A stretch of 64,000 nt of DNA. It comes from Porites lobata. Lineage: Eukaryota; Cnidaria; Anthozoa; Scleractinia; Poritidae. The stretch spans positions 2,212,501 to 2,276,500 of the forward strand of contig CALNXK010000037.1 in NCBI GenBank assembly GCA_942486035.1, given 5' to 3'. The notes beneath the pieces were generated by a model, which worked only from the letters and a program-made list of their open reading frames with translations, had not been told where the DNA came from and ran no database searches. The translations under genes were made by a program, and so were the position numbers. Below are positions 32,353 to 45,000 of this stretch, piece after piece; the stretch's first letter is position 1; the number at the start of each line of letters is the position of its first letter.

Positions 32353-32903
32353 CGCATTGCTCAAAACAACCACTTTTATCTGTTATCCCAGGTTTCTATC
32401 ATTCATGGGCGTAGGGCGGCATCTTCTATCAGGCCATCCTATCAGCCACATCATTGTAGTAGCGCTTGATCCCGATAAAAGTTATTCCTGTGGGTAAAGG
32501 CTGGGTATACTGCTTTAACCCCTTACATGGCTGAAGTGGGCTGACAGTAAAAAGGGCATCAGAACATAACCACTGCTGTAATAAAAATTCCTAATCTGCA
32601 AACACGGGAGAAAGAAAAGTGGAAATTGCGCCGGACCGTCGACCCGGCTGACACGAGATCTTTTTATGCGTTTGTGTTTGTTGGGGATTAAACAGCACTA
32701 TGCATATGAGGAGAATCGAATCCAGTGTCACCAAACTTTTCTTAAATTGAGTGACAATCTGTTGCCTACAGTTTTAGTTCTCTAAAGCCCACAGAACATA
32801 AATACACATAAATTGAGAAAGAGACCCCGACTATCGTTCATGTCTCCCAAGAGTTCGATCAATTGTTTTTTGGCAAAGGAGACATCACAGTACATACCAA
32901 TCA
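32353..32903. other. intergenic, no gene seen
   Basis: This is spacer between the second fibrinogen-like gene and the long-TIR element. No coding or repeat structure is supported. The block near 32690-32715 (gtgtttgttggggattaaac) resembles 43362-43381 and may be dispersed repeat. Confidence 0.5.
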
Positions 32904-34915
32904 GGTCCGTGGGTCATTCGTCCATTTACTTTTCAATTAAAAATTAAAAATTGAAAATCGATGTCAATTTTTGATTTTCCATTTTTTTTCTTCCTGTATA
33001 AGGGATAAACATGTTTCATAACTCTTTTTTCCGTTTTCCCCTGTAAACACAGCTCTTATTTGCTAGAACCAATATTAACACGGTTATCGAACCATGGATA
33101 TTTTCGCTATTCGCGGGAAAATCGTTTCCGCAGTCATCTGTTAACTACAATGACGTGAAATTAGAAAAATAAAAATAAAAATTGAATGTCGCGATCAATT
33201 TTCAATTTTTGTTTTTGGACGAAGAATTGATCAATCGATCACGCTCTAAGTGACAAAAGTACCAAAAGGGGAGGACCCAAGTGCAGAAGTGCCCAGGAGG
33301 AGTGGGGGTGGGGGCGGGGGATAGAAGGGAGACGGGATTGCAATTGTCCGCCATCTTTAATGTCGGATACGTCCTGGGAACTAGCCTTAGGAAAGAAGCG
33401 GGAAATACAACTTTGGAGTGCTGTTTCAGCCTAAATATGGACGCCGTAAACGTCGATTTCGCGAGAGATCTTGTTGTGACGCAGGGAAAAACACATTCAC
33501 AAGTCAGTTTGTTGCTACAAGAAGCATATCCTGGAAAGAAAGAGAGGCTTAAGTTCGAGGTCCGTTAGAAGGTGTTGCCTTAAAAATGGAATACACGCGC
33601 AAAATCGGCTGTCAAACGAAGAGCTGGAACACTACACGAAACAAGTTGTTGCTCGGGTGGGTATTTTTGCTCGAAATTCTTTTTTTTTTCCTGTGGGGAA
33701 AAAAATGGTTGAATTAAGAAATTTTTTATAAAGTAACATCATGAATGGAAATTATTCGGAGAAACGTTGTTGGTACCACACGTAAACCGTTCATCACCAA
33801 CCTTCACAATCTTTTCAAGGCTACCGGTCCATAAAGACACCCTGTTCAAGGCGCTAAATAGTTAAATTGTATAACCTGTTTGAGACTCACGACCCGGATA
33901 CCACACCTTGTTCAGCGCCACGTACCCTTCTAGGCCAAATAAGGGACTGCGCCCCTAAGGGGGCAGAAGAAATCCTCATTCTATTCCAAATCAACATTGA
34001 TCACCATTGGCAGACTGATATATGTCTAACACATTTAAATTTCACCATCATAGTAGGAGTAAAACCTTACCTTTTCTTTAGGCAAAGTCTGGAAGTCTCA
34101 GCCAAAATGCAAAAACTATGACGTTGCAAATTGAAGACACCAAAAGCAGGTTCCTGTCTCTGTCAACTCCCTCTTAGCCTGTGTGCAGACGTCCCCCCTC
34201 CCTCAGAAAAAAATTGAATTTTTTTTCCGGTGGAGGGGTGGAGGGGGGGGCGGCGTCTGTACACAGGCTACTCCCTCTTAACTAATCAACTTTCAATCGG
34301 ATGGACACTTTTTAAATTGGCAACTTGGAGATGTCTCCCAAAGGTGTCCATCTCAAAGAGAGAACTCAACCCCGACCCCCGTCCCTATAGTGTTCTATTT
34401 GCAATTCAAGATGGAGTCTTTGTCGGGTAGCATGTAGCTTGGACAAGTACAAGGCCCTTACTCCCCCACCACAGTCCCTTCCCCTCTTCCCTCCCCTCCC
34501 CTACTGGACACTTCTGCACTTGGGTCCTCCCCTCTTGGTACTTTCGTCACTTAGAGCGTGATCGATTGACCAATTCTTCGTCCAAAAACAAAAATTGAAA
34601 ATTGATCGCACATTCAATTTTTAATTTTCTTTCCTTAATTCACGTCATAGTAGTTGACAGATGACTGCGGAAACGGTTTTCCCGCGAATAGCGAAACAGT
34701 ATCTATGGTTCGACGACCGTTTTAATATTGATTGTAGAAAGTAAGAGCTGCATGTTTATTTTCTCATTTTTGTTTACTGGGGAAAACGGTAAAACAATTA
34801 TGAAACCTGTTTATCTATTACGCAGGAAGAATAAAATTGGAAAATCAAAAATTGACATCGATTTTCAATTTTTAATTTTGAATTCAAAATTAAATGGACG
34901 AATGACCCACGGACC
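32904..34915. mobile_element. 2-kb element with ~390-420-bp terminal inverted repeats
   Basis: The left arm 32904-33293 and right arm about 34500-34915 are inverted copies. The outer ends are ggtccgtgggtcattcgtcc and ggacgaatgacccacggacc; the inner ends are aggacccaagtgcagaagtg and cacttctgcacttgggtcct. The sequence caatca directly flanks both ends, and ccaatcag versus ccaatcat gives 7 of 8 matching bases: a plausible target-site duplication. The length of the inverted repeats suggests a Mutator-like or foldback element. Only a short broken exon is found inside, so the element is non-autonomous or degraded. Confidence 0.82.
33437..33656 (+). pseudogene. broken HTH-like exon inside the long-TIR element
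   Basis: From an ATG at 33437 the frame reads VDFARDLVVTQGKTHSQVSL and QEAYPGKKER. A one-base shift near 33553 then moves the coherent reading to SRSVRRCC and NEELEHYTKQVVARV, followed by a donor-like gtgggt at 33657. The pattern (repeat-and-turn helices, then SVRR) resembles the N-terminal helix-turn-helix segment of integrase-type proteins I associate with animal mobile elements. The frameshift means it is no longer translatable as one exon. Identity is tentative. Confidence 0.4.
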
Positions 34916-35879
34916 CAATCATAAACCCTTGGAGGCGATTGTCAAACGTTCCTTAGCACTTGCTCCCCGTCGTCTGCAAAGCATGCTGTAGAGCTACAGG
35001 GTCAGAGTGTCGCGAGGGCTGCACCCTTAACTTCGTATCGCTGACGCGCTATCTCGAGCATCTTTTCCAATGTTACTGACGACAATAAACTTACTTACAA
35101 AATAGTAATTACCTCATTTGTTGAGCATAAAATTCATAAATTGTTTGAAGTTAGCTTGCCTTTTGTGTAATCTTTTCCCTTGACGTGAGATTAATTTTGC
35201 TCTCTTTGATTTTTGTTTCTAAAATGACGTCACTTCTTTGGGCGTGATGTTTTCTTAAAGATGCTAAATTTCGTCGTAACATTTTCAAAGTTTATGACGT
35301 ACTTTATCAACGATAACAGGACAGACGCATTAAAAGGATGACGTCAGTTTACTACCACATGAAAAAAGTCAAGAACGCGATAGCGTCAAAATAAGCAACT
35401 AATCATGCATAAGCCGATAACGCATTAAGAACATTTCCACGTTATAATTGACTTTTATCGTATTAATCGAAAGCAACCCATGTGCAATTAAAAAATATCC
35501 AAGGCCCGGTGGCTTTTCTTCCTTAAGGTCGACATTACATTGATATTTATATTACAATACAACTAAATCACTGTCTTGGGGTGTTGGTTTTTGTAACTTT
35601 TTTTAATTCCCCTTTCTATGGAGATCCTGAAAACTGGCGCTGGGACCGGCTTTTACAAGACCTTTAAACAACGTGTTGATATAAGTTTTGAGTTACGAGT
35701 TTTAGGGTAAGTTAACACTGACATCTTTTGCGCCTACACGAAAACCATACCGGCCGGATAGGGCTTCTGCCTGTTCACACATAACGCTGATTTCGGCGCG
35801 ATTTCTGTAACGGCTGTAACGGAGAGAAGCTGCACTGCACTGATCTCTAAGTGGAGGGTTACATTTCGGGTAGGTGTTC
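34916..35879. other. intergenic, no gene seen
   Basis: No supported gene was found. The sequence is AT-rich with scattered tgacgtca-like motifs (35224, 35280-35350). Confidence 0.5.
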
Positions 35880-36012
35880 ATATTATATCGGAATGAAGCA
35901 AAATTGAGTAGTTTGCTAGCCAGGACCCGCTCAATTTTTCTTTATTTTTCGATTTGAATATTTGATTTCGGGCCCGAAAAGTTTCCGGGACGTTCAAGAA
36001 ACGGGCCCCAGT
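35880..36012. repeat. MITE fragment, inverted relative to 41565-41765
   Basis: The blocks gagtagtttgc, agccaggacccgc and cgatttgaatatttgatttc, ending gggcccg, are the reverse complement of 41566-41645. The terminal cgttcaagaaacgggcccca is of the kind seen at MITE ends. Confidence 0.75.
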
Positions 36013-36996
36013 AGCTTTACCATTGTAATGTCAAACATAGCCTTAGATTCACGTTTACAGCAAACGCTAATCGCCTCTTTCAAGGTGACAATTTTTTTTA
36101 TATTTAGAAATCAGCAGAAATAATTCATAATGGATGAATCTGGCATGAATTAGATACTATTTTTTGTATTATAAACAGTAAACGTGGTACAAATTGACGT
36201 TTGCTGTTTTTCGTAAACGTTAATTGAAATCTTAAAACCCGTCTCCTTTGTTAATGAACTTTAAAGTATTGTATTGACCAATAAAAACGTTGCATTAATT
36301 TAGACCCAACAGAAAACAAAGGATGGAATCTATATCTTCACTGGGTTCTTTTTTGATGTTTGCCGCTTTTCAGTCTCCTCTAAAACTGTCAAAACTTGAA
36401 CTTTTGGTTGGTTTATTTTTTCTCACTGGGTTTTTATTTTTCCTCTTTTTCCTCTTAGTTGTTTATCTCCCATACAAGCAAAAGGTATGGCAGGCCTAAC
36501 ATCTCTACCGGCATGAAAACTTTCAAAATCTTTTACATACTGCTGTAGAAGAACGAAACGATTTACACTTTTTGGCGAGATTGATTACCTGTACCCTCCA
36601 CATTTTGCTTTCGTCGTTGCTTCTTAAACAAATTGAACAACGAAATACATAACGTCTTGTAGAAGTCATAATAGATTGCGACCGGGGAAGCAAAAAATCA
36701 GCCGGTAGAAACAAACTATTCTCCGGCTATGGGGGAGGCTTAATTATCACTGTGTGGTCTGAATTTAACCATATTACAGAGGGGTGTTTTTGCTGTGATG
36801 CGTTACACTCCATTGAGAAAACATTGTCACTTAGAAATTGCTAAAAGAGAGATCTATAAAGGGCATTAACTTGCACTTGCATTGTCGATCAGTGAGAGTC
36901 GAGCGAGCGATGATCGTCATTCACTATTATGACGTCAGGAGATCATAACAGGACAGGTCCGGCGTTTCGTTGCCAGAAAAGGGGGTAAAAAAAGAA
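36013..36996. other. intergenic, no gene seen
   Basis: No supported coding region was found, and no long repeat was recognised. Confidence 0.5.
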
Positions 36997-37316
36997 TACC
37001 GTAAAATTCCGAAAATAAGCTCCGGGGCTTATATTTTTCAAAGGCCCTTTTTGAGGGGCTTTTTTGGGAAGGGCTTATTTACGGGGGGAAATTTGCGTTT
37101 AAAAATCGATTGGGTTAGTCTCATAGTTGGAAGTAAATTTACCGTTTTTGCTTTGTTTTACTTTATATTTGAGGGCAAATTTCCAAGTACAAACACCCGG
37201 AGGGGTTTATATTTGGAGGGGCGATTTAACGGAGGGTTTTTTGCGTTACTGGATTGGGGGGCTTATATTTGGAGGGGCTTATACATGGAGGGGCTTATTT
37301 TCGGAATTTTACGGTA
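36997..37316. mobile_element. MITE with taccgtaaaattccg TIRs
   Basis: The left end taccgtaaaattccgaaaat and right end attttcggaattttacggta are perfect inverted repeats (about 24 bp with aagc/gctt), bordered by TA. The interior repeats gaggggcttat and ggagggg motifs. A 138-codon plus-strand frame crosses it and yields the recurrent artefact-type peptide YRKIPKISSGAYIFQRPFLR, which I regard as repeat translation and not a gene. Confidence 0.9.
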
Positions 37317-38467
37317 TAATAAAGGAAGGAGAAGACAAAAAGATATTCTGTATTGCGTCCCCGTTAAGTTGATTATAACTCATTAATAATGGGTTTAATA
37401 AACTATGTATCTGTTAATAAAAGCAAGTTGCATTTTATTTTGTCTCTTTGAGACCAGATGGCGGAATTTAATAATTCATTGTGAGGACCGGGAAAAATCG
37501 AGCAACCCCGCCTGACCACAAATAGTAGTCTTTTGAACTGATCGATGAGACTTTTTTAATTATTACTACTGTAACATACACTTTTTCTGTAGCTATTTAC
37601 ACTAATAAAACCTATTTACAATGTTAATATTGTCATCGGAAATTTAATTGAATTCATTCGGATTTACTGCAATATGTTCAGTTTAATACATAATGATCGG
37701 TCATTAAGCACAAAAACAGTCGTATCCCTGTAGCTACTCCTTTTGAAGGAATATACCGTATATTCAGATTATCATAATAATTGCCTAAAACCTTTTCTAC
37801 TCGTCGATCACCTTTTACTTCAGACCCATGATGTTGGAGGGGGGCGCAAGGGTTTGCGTTGATGTTTGGGGAAATTTTGATTTTAAGTTGCGGTATTGCT
37901 GTTTTACAATACCAAGGGGTTTGCGGTATTTAGAAAATTTCGGGTAATTTCAATGCGGTTGGCGGTTTTCTTGAGTTATTCCGTGCGGTGTTAAGACGTA
38001 TTTCTGCCCGGTTTGGCTTGACAGTATTCGTACCCCCCTTACGCCCCCCTTGTGTTGCCGTGAGCTATTTCTCATTAGAAAACAAACATGGTTTCTTTAG
38101 AAGTCGCAAAAAATTGACAAATATACTTGACCTGAGTTTTCATGAGGTGCTTGAAAATTTCCATATCTGAGGTGCAATAACAGAAGACTGTATTTTACCT
38201 ACTCAACGAGGTGCGTAGCGCCGATTTGACTATTTGAATCTTAGAAAAGCAGAGCTCGCAGAGCAGTCTAACTACTTTAGTGGGAACCAACTGGCATACT
38301 AGTGAACCTTCGATTCTATAAGTCTATGTTTACACAGCATCAGTTAATTAACTTATTTACTAATTGCTCAGGAAAATTGCAAATACGATCTGTTGAAAGA
38401 GAACGCCGGCAAACAAGGCGAACGAAAGTGTTTATATGGAAAGAAGTTAACCTAGATAGAAGGGTTC
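37317..38467. other. intergenic, no gene seen
   Basis: No supported gene was found. Runs of g/t-rich sequence with ggcggtttt-like repeats near 37900-37980 are low-complexity. Confidence 0.5.
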
Positions 38468-38469
38468 GC

Positions 38470-38636
38470 CACCTAGCCGGGTCACCCCCCAAGCCGGGTC
38501 ACCCTACTAGCCAGGTCACCCTCCTAGCCGGGTCACCCTTCTAGCCGGAATACCCTCCTAGCCTGGTCACCCCCCTAGGCGGGTCAACCTCCTAGCCGGG
38601 TCACCCCCCTAACCGGGCACCCTCCTAGCCGTGCCA
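38470..38636. repeat. ~19-bp GC-rich minisatellite
   Basis: About nine degenerate copies of ctagccgggtcaccctc. Unit length varies by 1-2 bases, so it is not coding. Confidence 0.92.
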
Positions 38637-39037
38637 ACTTTTCTACATATTAACACTTTTGCAATTTTGGCTCGTCCAGTCAGCTCAACACGATCAAGGC
38701 GAGAAAATTGGAGCATGAGCGAGCGCTGTTGTTAGCTCTTGGCTCGAGCAAAGGCGTCAACTTGGGCTGTGATGACCCTCGAAAACGTTTTTCCTTATAA
38801 ACCCGGCCTAGAAGGCATTTGGAAAAATCCGTGGACCTTCACGTAACAAATTCTGTGTTTTCACTCACGTGGCCAGCATCTATGCAAATTTACTGGAACA
38901 AATGAGAGCGTTTACATAAGAAAAGAGTTCAACTCCCACAAGACTGGTTTGGGACACAAACATGGCCGCCGTTTCATTGTTTTGGGACACAAATATGGCC
39001 GCCACGACGTCATGTGAAAACACACAATACATCGATT

Positions 39038-39043
39038 TTTATT
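39038..39043 (-). terminator. candidate poly(A) signal of the nuclear receptor gene
   Basis: On the minus strand the stop codon taa (39048-39046) is followed by gtAATAAAaatcg, so a canonical AATAAA begins only 2 nt after the stop. If used, the 3' UTR would be extremely short. Other AATAAA hexamers further along the minus strand cannot be excluded. Confidence 0.4.
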
Positions 39044-39045
39044 AC

Positions 39046-42000
39046 TTACATTGCCAACGAACTAGAAATAATACTATTCATTATACTGTCAATCCTGACG
39101 GTTCCAATGAGTGGGAAGAAGAAAAGCTCCTCTGCTGCTTGTTTCGTGAGCATGCGCGTAGCGGGTAGTCGAAGTAGTATCTTTGCAAATCGTTCAGGGT
39201 TATTGGGATATTTGTTTTCCACATACTGCTTGAGAGAGCAGTGAGCTTTTTCCTGCAGCCTCTCAACTTGTTTGGGATTTTTCAAGCTTGAACAGTCTGC
39301 GAAAATAACAAAAAAAAATTGAAAAATCGATATTATATAATGACAACAACGTGAATAATGTAGAATTATTTCTCCGAAATCTGTTCTGTGTAGGCTGTTA
39401 AGGGGTAAGACTATATATTAACTAAATATAAGTTTTGATTGATAAAGTTGTGAATTCCATACATTTGGACTGCGGTATGAAGAAATAAATGCCGCAGAAA
39501 ATCTTGACAGTTAAATACGCAACTTATGTAGTAGCGAAAAGAAGGCCTGAAAAAGGTTAAGCTTGACGAGATTCGATTCCTGACCTCTGCGATACCGGTG
39601 CCGCGCTCTAATCGATTGAGCTATCAAGCCAACTTGGAGCAGGTTATTAAATTGACTCGTAACATACCCGGGAAAAATTAAGATGAATGGTGAATATATG
39701 AATTTCATATCCTTGAAATGCGGGATGAAGAAATATATGCAGAGAAGGTCATCACAGTTAAATACGCAACTTAATCAATTTGTCAGACTGGTCTAACAAT
39801 TAAAAAATAAATAAATAAATAAATAAACGATCAGATTAGTGCTTTTCCGTGGTGATAATTCCAACTTAAGCAGTTGTATGCTTGGTCTTCGCGGTGACGG
39901 GATGTAACGATTTCCACGGAATAACAATGACTGTTAATTCAGTCTATTTTTAATAATTTGAAAAGCTCATTACTCCTAGAGCTGCAGCTGCAACAGTGAA
40001 CTTAAGAAGTTTTCAGTTTACACTCAACCATAAAACGTCGGCGAACTATTTCCAGCTGAAGCCAGTTACACTTGTTGATAGCTCTCAACATCATCGTCGT
40101 CACACTAGCATCACCGCCACCACCTCCATCGTTATCATCATTATTATAATCATTATCATCTTTACCCAGTCAGCCTCAACAATATCTTCATCACTATGAA
40201 CGTAACTTAAACATTAACAATATAGTCAAAATCATCATCGTCGTCATCATCGCCTCCACCACCACCACCACCACCATTATCATAATCATCATCAAAATCA
40301 ACTTCAACAATATAATCGTAACCATGAACGTCACAATGAACGAATACATCATGAACATCTTCAAAATCATCATCATTATGACTGCCACCACCACCATCAT
40401 CAACATGGCTTTCAACATATCAACATCACCATGAACGTAACATTAACAACATGAATATCGTCAAAATCATCATCATTATCGTTATCACTGACACCACCAC
40501 CACCACCAACATCATCATCAACATAGGCCCTCAGCAATTTCAACATCACCATGAACGCAACATAAAAATCATGAAAATCGTCAAAATCATCATTATCGTC
40601 ATCATTATTGTCTCCATCATCACTGTCTGCTGTCTGTCATAATAAGGATATACATCATAAGCGAACATTATCAACATTCGAGATTGCAAAAAAAAAAAAA
40701 ATGGACTATGTAGAAGATGTTCAGACACCATTGAAAATGAAAACCTGATTTACCTGGATTGAAAAGAATAATCGTCTTGAAGAATGCATACTCCACCAAA
40801 TCCAGTTCAAGTTTTTCCAGACTCAGTAGCAGTTCCTTTACACTTAATACTTTTTCAAGAACCTTCTGATCTTTGGTGAACAAGGGTTTATGTTCCTCAT
40901 CGCACTCTGATCGCTCCATGTGAACGGCAGCAAGTGTCAACAATGGTGACAGAGGAAACGAACTGGAACATTGTGAGACGCCTAACATGAAAAGATCAGA
41001 CCATGAACTTTGTAGCAAAACAAGTTGGTCTGCGCTGTCCAAACTTCGGAAGGCCTGAATGTTTCTCGTCCAATCAACTGTAAGAAACAGGAGGCGGGTT
41101 GCGATTTCGTAAATGTAGTCCATTGATAGAGAGGACAATCCCAAGGTTGGAGGGTTCAATTTGAACTGGAGGTTTTCTGGGCTTATAATGCTAAGATGCG
41201 CTTCTGTAGCGTGGATTGCAGAAGGCGATCTTGGAGATGTGGCTATCGGCGAAGAAAAAGACGCTGTACTGCTGCTGGGCGAAAGAGGTTCATAATCTAT
41301 CTTTTCCTGACAGTTAGGGAAAACAGGATGGTTTTCAGGAGACCGGCTTAGCCCTGGAAAGCCGTTTTCATTCTGGCTGTTTTCCAGGCATTTAGTGATG
41401 GGCTTTCTTTCACACTGCACGGCTAGGAAAAGAGCAGAAAAATTTATCCTGTTAGAATATTTAGTGGTAACAAAAACCAATAGAGCGGGCTTCTTGCTTT
41501 ATCTTACTAAATTTGCTGTGATTTCAGTTACTATATAGTATCAACTATCAACCCTTTGCGCATCAGGGGCCCGAAATCAAATATTCAAATCGAAAAAGAA
41601 AGAATAAGAGTGCGGGTCCTGGCAGGCAAACTACTCCATTTTGATTCATTAACTGATACTGTTATCATGTTACATGCAAAACTATTGAAATCTCGATCTT
41701 AAATGTAAACGGACACAGTATGCCGGGCCCGTTAATTATCGGGACTTTCGAGAAACGGACCCCAGATCAACTCAAAACCCAGGGAGCTTCTCAATTTCAA
41801 CTCGGTCAAGGAGAGAAATTTGCAAAAGCTGACAAAACGTCTAAGCTACGCTAAATTTGCTACTTTCAATGTTGAAAGTAACTGAGACATTGCCAATACG
41901 CTGTTAATTTACTAAAAGCTTTGAAAATTCAAGACTATCAATGTTTAAAAACCGAAAATGTTGTTCTTGTCGGCGCAATTTGCTAGCATAATTTGGGAGC

Positions 42001-45000
42001 GAAGCGTGTTTTAGCAGGAAAGAAAATCAATATTTTCAGAAGAAATGTTCAACGACAGTTACGTTAACTAAAAAGTTGATAAATCTTTGCCGATGTTTCC
42101 ACTCACTAGTCACTAAGTTGTATGAAAAAAAAAAAAAAAATCCGCTTAGACGTGTGACTGCAGTGGCAGTGAGTTCCTTACTGACTTGAAGTGACTTCTT
42201 TAACCCTCTGGTCATTTTCGCTAAAATTAGACCCTCATTTACTCGAACCGGATTTGCATTTGTCAAATTGTAATGGTTAAAAACATTCTCAGTTTAACAT
42301 CCATTGGCTGCGAAGCCCTAGGGGGGTTCCAAGGGCGCACATGCATGCGAAAGCCCGTTAACTCCTGCCTAAAGAGCATGGCTCTTAGACCAAGAGCGAT
42401 GGTTACCGTACCATACTGAAAAAACGGAATCCATCTAAGAGTAAGGTTGATTTGAACTGTGCGTACCTCTGGAATGAAATAACTTCTAGCTACGCCCGCC
42501 GTGTATTGAAAACTCCCAAGAAGTTGTCGGGCCCGAAAGACTTTTTTTAATCCATTTTTTAAACGAACTTTGGAAGTTCTTGTGCAAAGTAGGCGGCAGC
42601 ATACTTCTCGGTTTTTACTTTTTAGGTGACATTCTCTTAAAAATCCTATTTCTGCTAATGAACTTGAGTACTTACAAAAAACGTTTCGAGAGTTTTGAGA
42701 AACGCAGGCCAGGGCCGGCTATTACTAAAAAACTGTTCATCAGCGCTGCCTTAGTTCTTAAATAGAGGTGCTTAATTGCATTGATGGCATAAACACTGTT
42801 TTTTATTGTTGTTGTTGAAAAAATGTTGTAGCGTTCTACTTGTTCTCCATAACAATCGTAATAAATAACGTCGGTTTGAACACCAGTCAAATATGTCCTT
42901 AAAATAAGGCTTCATTTCTCGTTACCGATAGCTCGAAGCTTTTTTATTACCCCAAAATTAATGTTCGGTGATTTGGAGCTCTTTTGTAAAAGAATAATGT
43001 TTGTTTTATCTAGCAAAATTAAATAACCTTTCGGTTTTCTAACTTATAGCCCTCAAAATGTCACTATAAAAGGAAAATTGTAAAAGTTAAAATGTCTCTG
43101 CTGGAGGATCGGGGACGGAATATTTAAACGAATTCCTACAAAACAAAATAAATGCACTAAAATAAACTCGGTATGCATGATACATAAAAGAACAGTGCCT
43201 GTTACACAACCAATGTTATGCAATCCCTGTATCATTGATGGCACAATCACGCGATAAAACGCAACGGAAAAAGGTTCCTAATGCTGACAAAAAATTCTGA
43301 TCAGTAAATAAACGCAGGCGGAAGAAAAGGGGAAATTGAGCCATCGACTCGGTCGATGCTTGTGTTTGTCGGGAATTAAATAGCACTATGCTTCAGGCTA
43401 GAGGGGAATGGAGTCTCGTGCCACGAGATCGGGAGATCGAATCATGAAACCTTGCATTTCCCAGTCACCATGTTTATTTTGATTACACAACTGTTTTACG
43501 TAACACACCGGCAAAACAAAATTGAATATTCCTTAAAGATTTGTCTGAAACACGCTTTTGACGCTTTTGTATAAAACGCCAGCCTAAAATTTACCTGGCT
43601 GGTTCGTAGCCTGAGAGATCAGAGCTAATAAACGGGGCTGTTTGAAAGTTAATACCGGTATTTAGACTTGACTAAATGTTGACATTGGTCGCAGTATCTC
43701 AGTGGAATAAAATTAAAAACATGGCGTGGTCATTATCACGCAAGCACATGGTCAGTCACCTCTATCACGTGTGTGCAAATTAAGGTTAAAGTGTATCCCG
43801 GCATTCATGACATTGCAAATTTCGTTTTCAAACGAATTTATAATCTACTTAACCATTGATTCTGGAGAACGTTTGTTGGGCAGTTTTAGCCGTTGAATAA
43901 TTAAACCTGTTTTAACAAAGTACGAGTTTTCCTCGAGTCAAATCTGTGGCTTTCAGTCATGTTTTCTATACAAGACAGAAGATAAACAGAGAAGTTGCAC
44001 GTGAAACACAGCCGCAACATATTTAATAATGCATGAACCTTAAGTTGTTGTTTTCGGGTATAAAGGTCACCCGAACAAGGCACTTACAAAATCATGACTT
44101 CCTGGTTGACTTTGAACCTTAAAATTAAAGCGAATACCACAAAAAACGTGTTTCATTGAAGATGATCGTGACTATACACGCGACATGAACGAAACTGTAC
44201 AAGTATTTGTTCAATAACGATTTTAGAACGTATTGGTCCGGTAATCACGTTTTATAAGCGTGGTTTTTAATAAAGACTATTTAAAGTGACCTGGCATGTA
44301 GAAGAAAACGTAAAAAAGTGTATTAAAAAACTAATTTACAACAAGATCTCAAGTTAAAAATAGGTTGTGTATTAAATGCATACAGTTTTTTGTTTTTTGT
44401 TTTTTTTGTTTAGTCCGGTGTATAAGATAAAATCGAAATTAATCGTACTCTCTCGTCGCTTGCCACATGAAATCATTCGAAGACTTAGTGCACGAAGTCA
44501 TGATTCATGAATCTACTCTACAAGTCAGTCTGCAAGAGTCTGTAAGCTAAAAAGTTTAATCTAAGCAACTGTAGGAATTTTAGAGGGCGGCAGTCAGCTG
44601 ACACTTTCTCCTTCGTTTTATCATGATATGTAAAGCCGCGCACTTGGAAGCTGGCAAACTAAGTCCCTCTTTCGCCTGATAGTCTCTCGTTGCTTTTGGA
44701 TAGATTCACTGTGACTCGAGTTTGCTGTCCGACATTTGCATCCCGCATTGTTGAAGACAAATTCTACTGTCCACCGAGTCTCTAGGCTGCATGGCCACTA
44801 CGTAAAGTAGATCAACCTCGATATGAAGGACGATTTACATTGTACAACTTTGTGGCTTGTTGATGTGCCTTTCTCAGTATAAGCCTACGAAACGAGAAGT
44901 GTCGTGTAAATCATGATCAAACCTACGACAAACATAAGAATGTAGTAGGTTTGTTATTCAAAATGCAACTTGTTCCTCGGGTGAGCTCATCGTATGCGAC

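Noticed and set aside
33281..33568. Calling the 95-codon ORF a gene
   Set aside because: The first ~50 codons lie in the inverted-repeat arm and a g-rich run, and the meaningful part changes frame near 33553.
36970..37386. 138-codon plus-strand ORF (YRKIPKISSGAYIF...)
   Set aside because: It lies almost entirely within a MITE with perfect TIRs. The peptide is the translation of its repeated g-rich motifs.
40194..40642. ORFs of 60-75 codons on both strands rich in Ile/Met/Val or His/Thr
   Set aside because: These are translations of a trinucleotide array.
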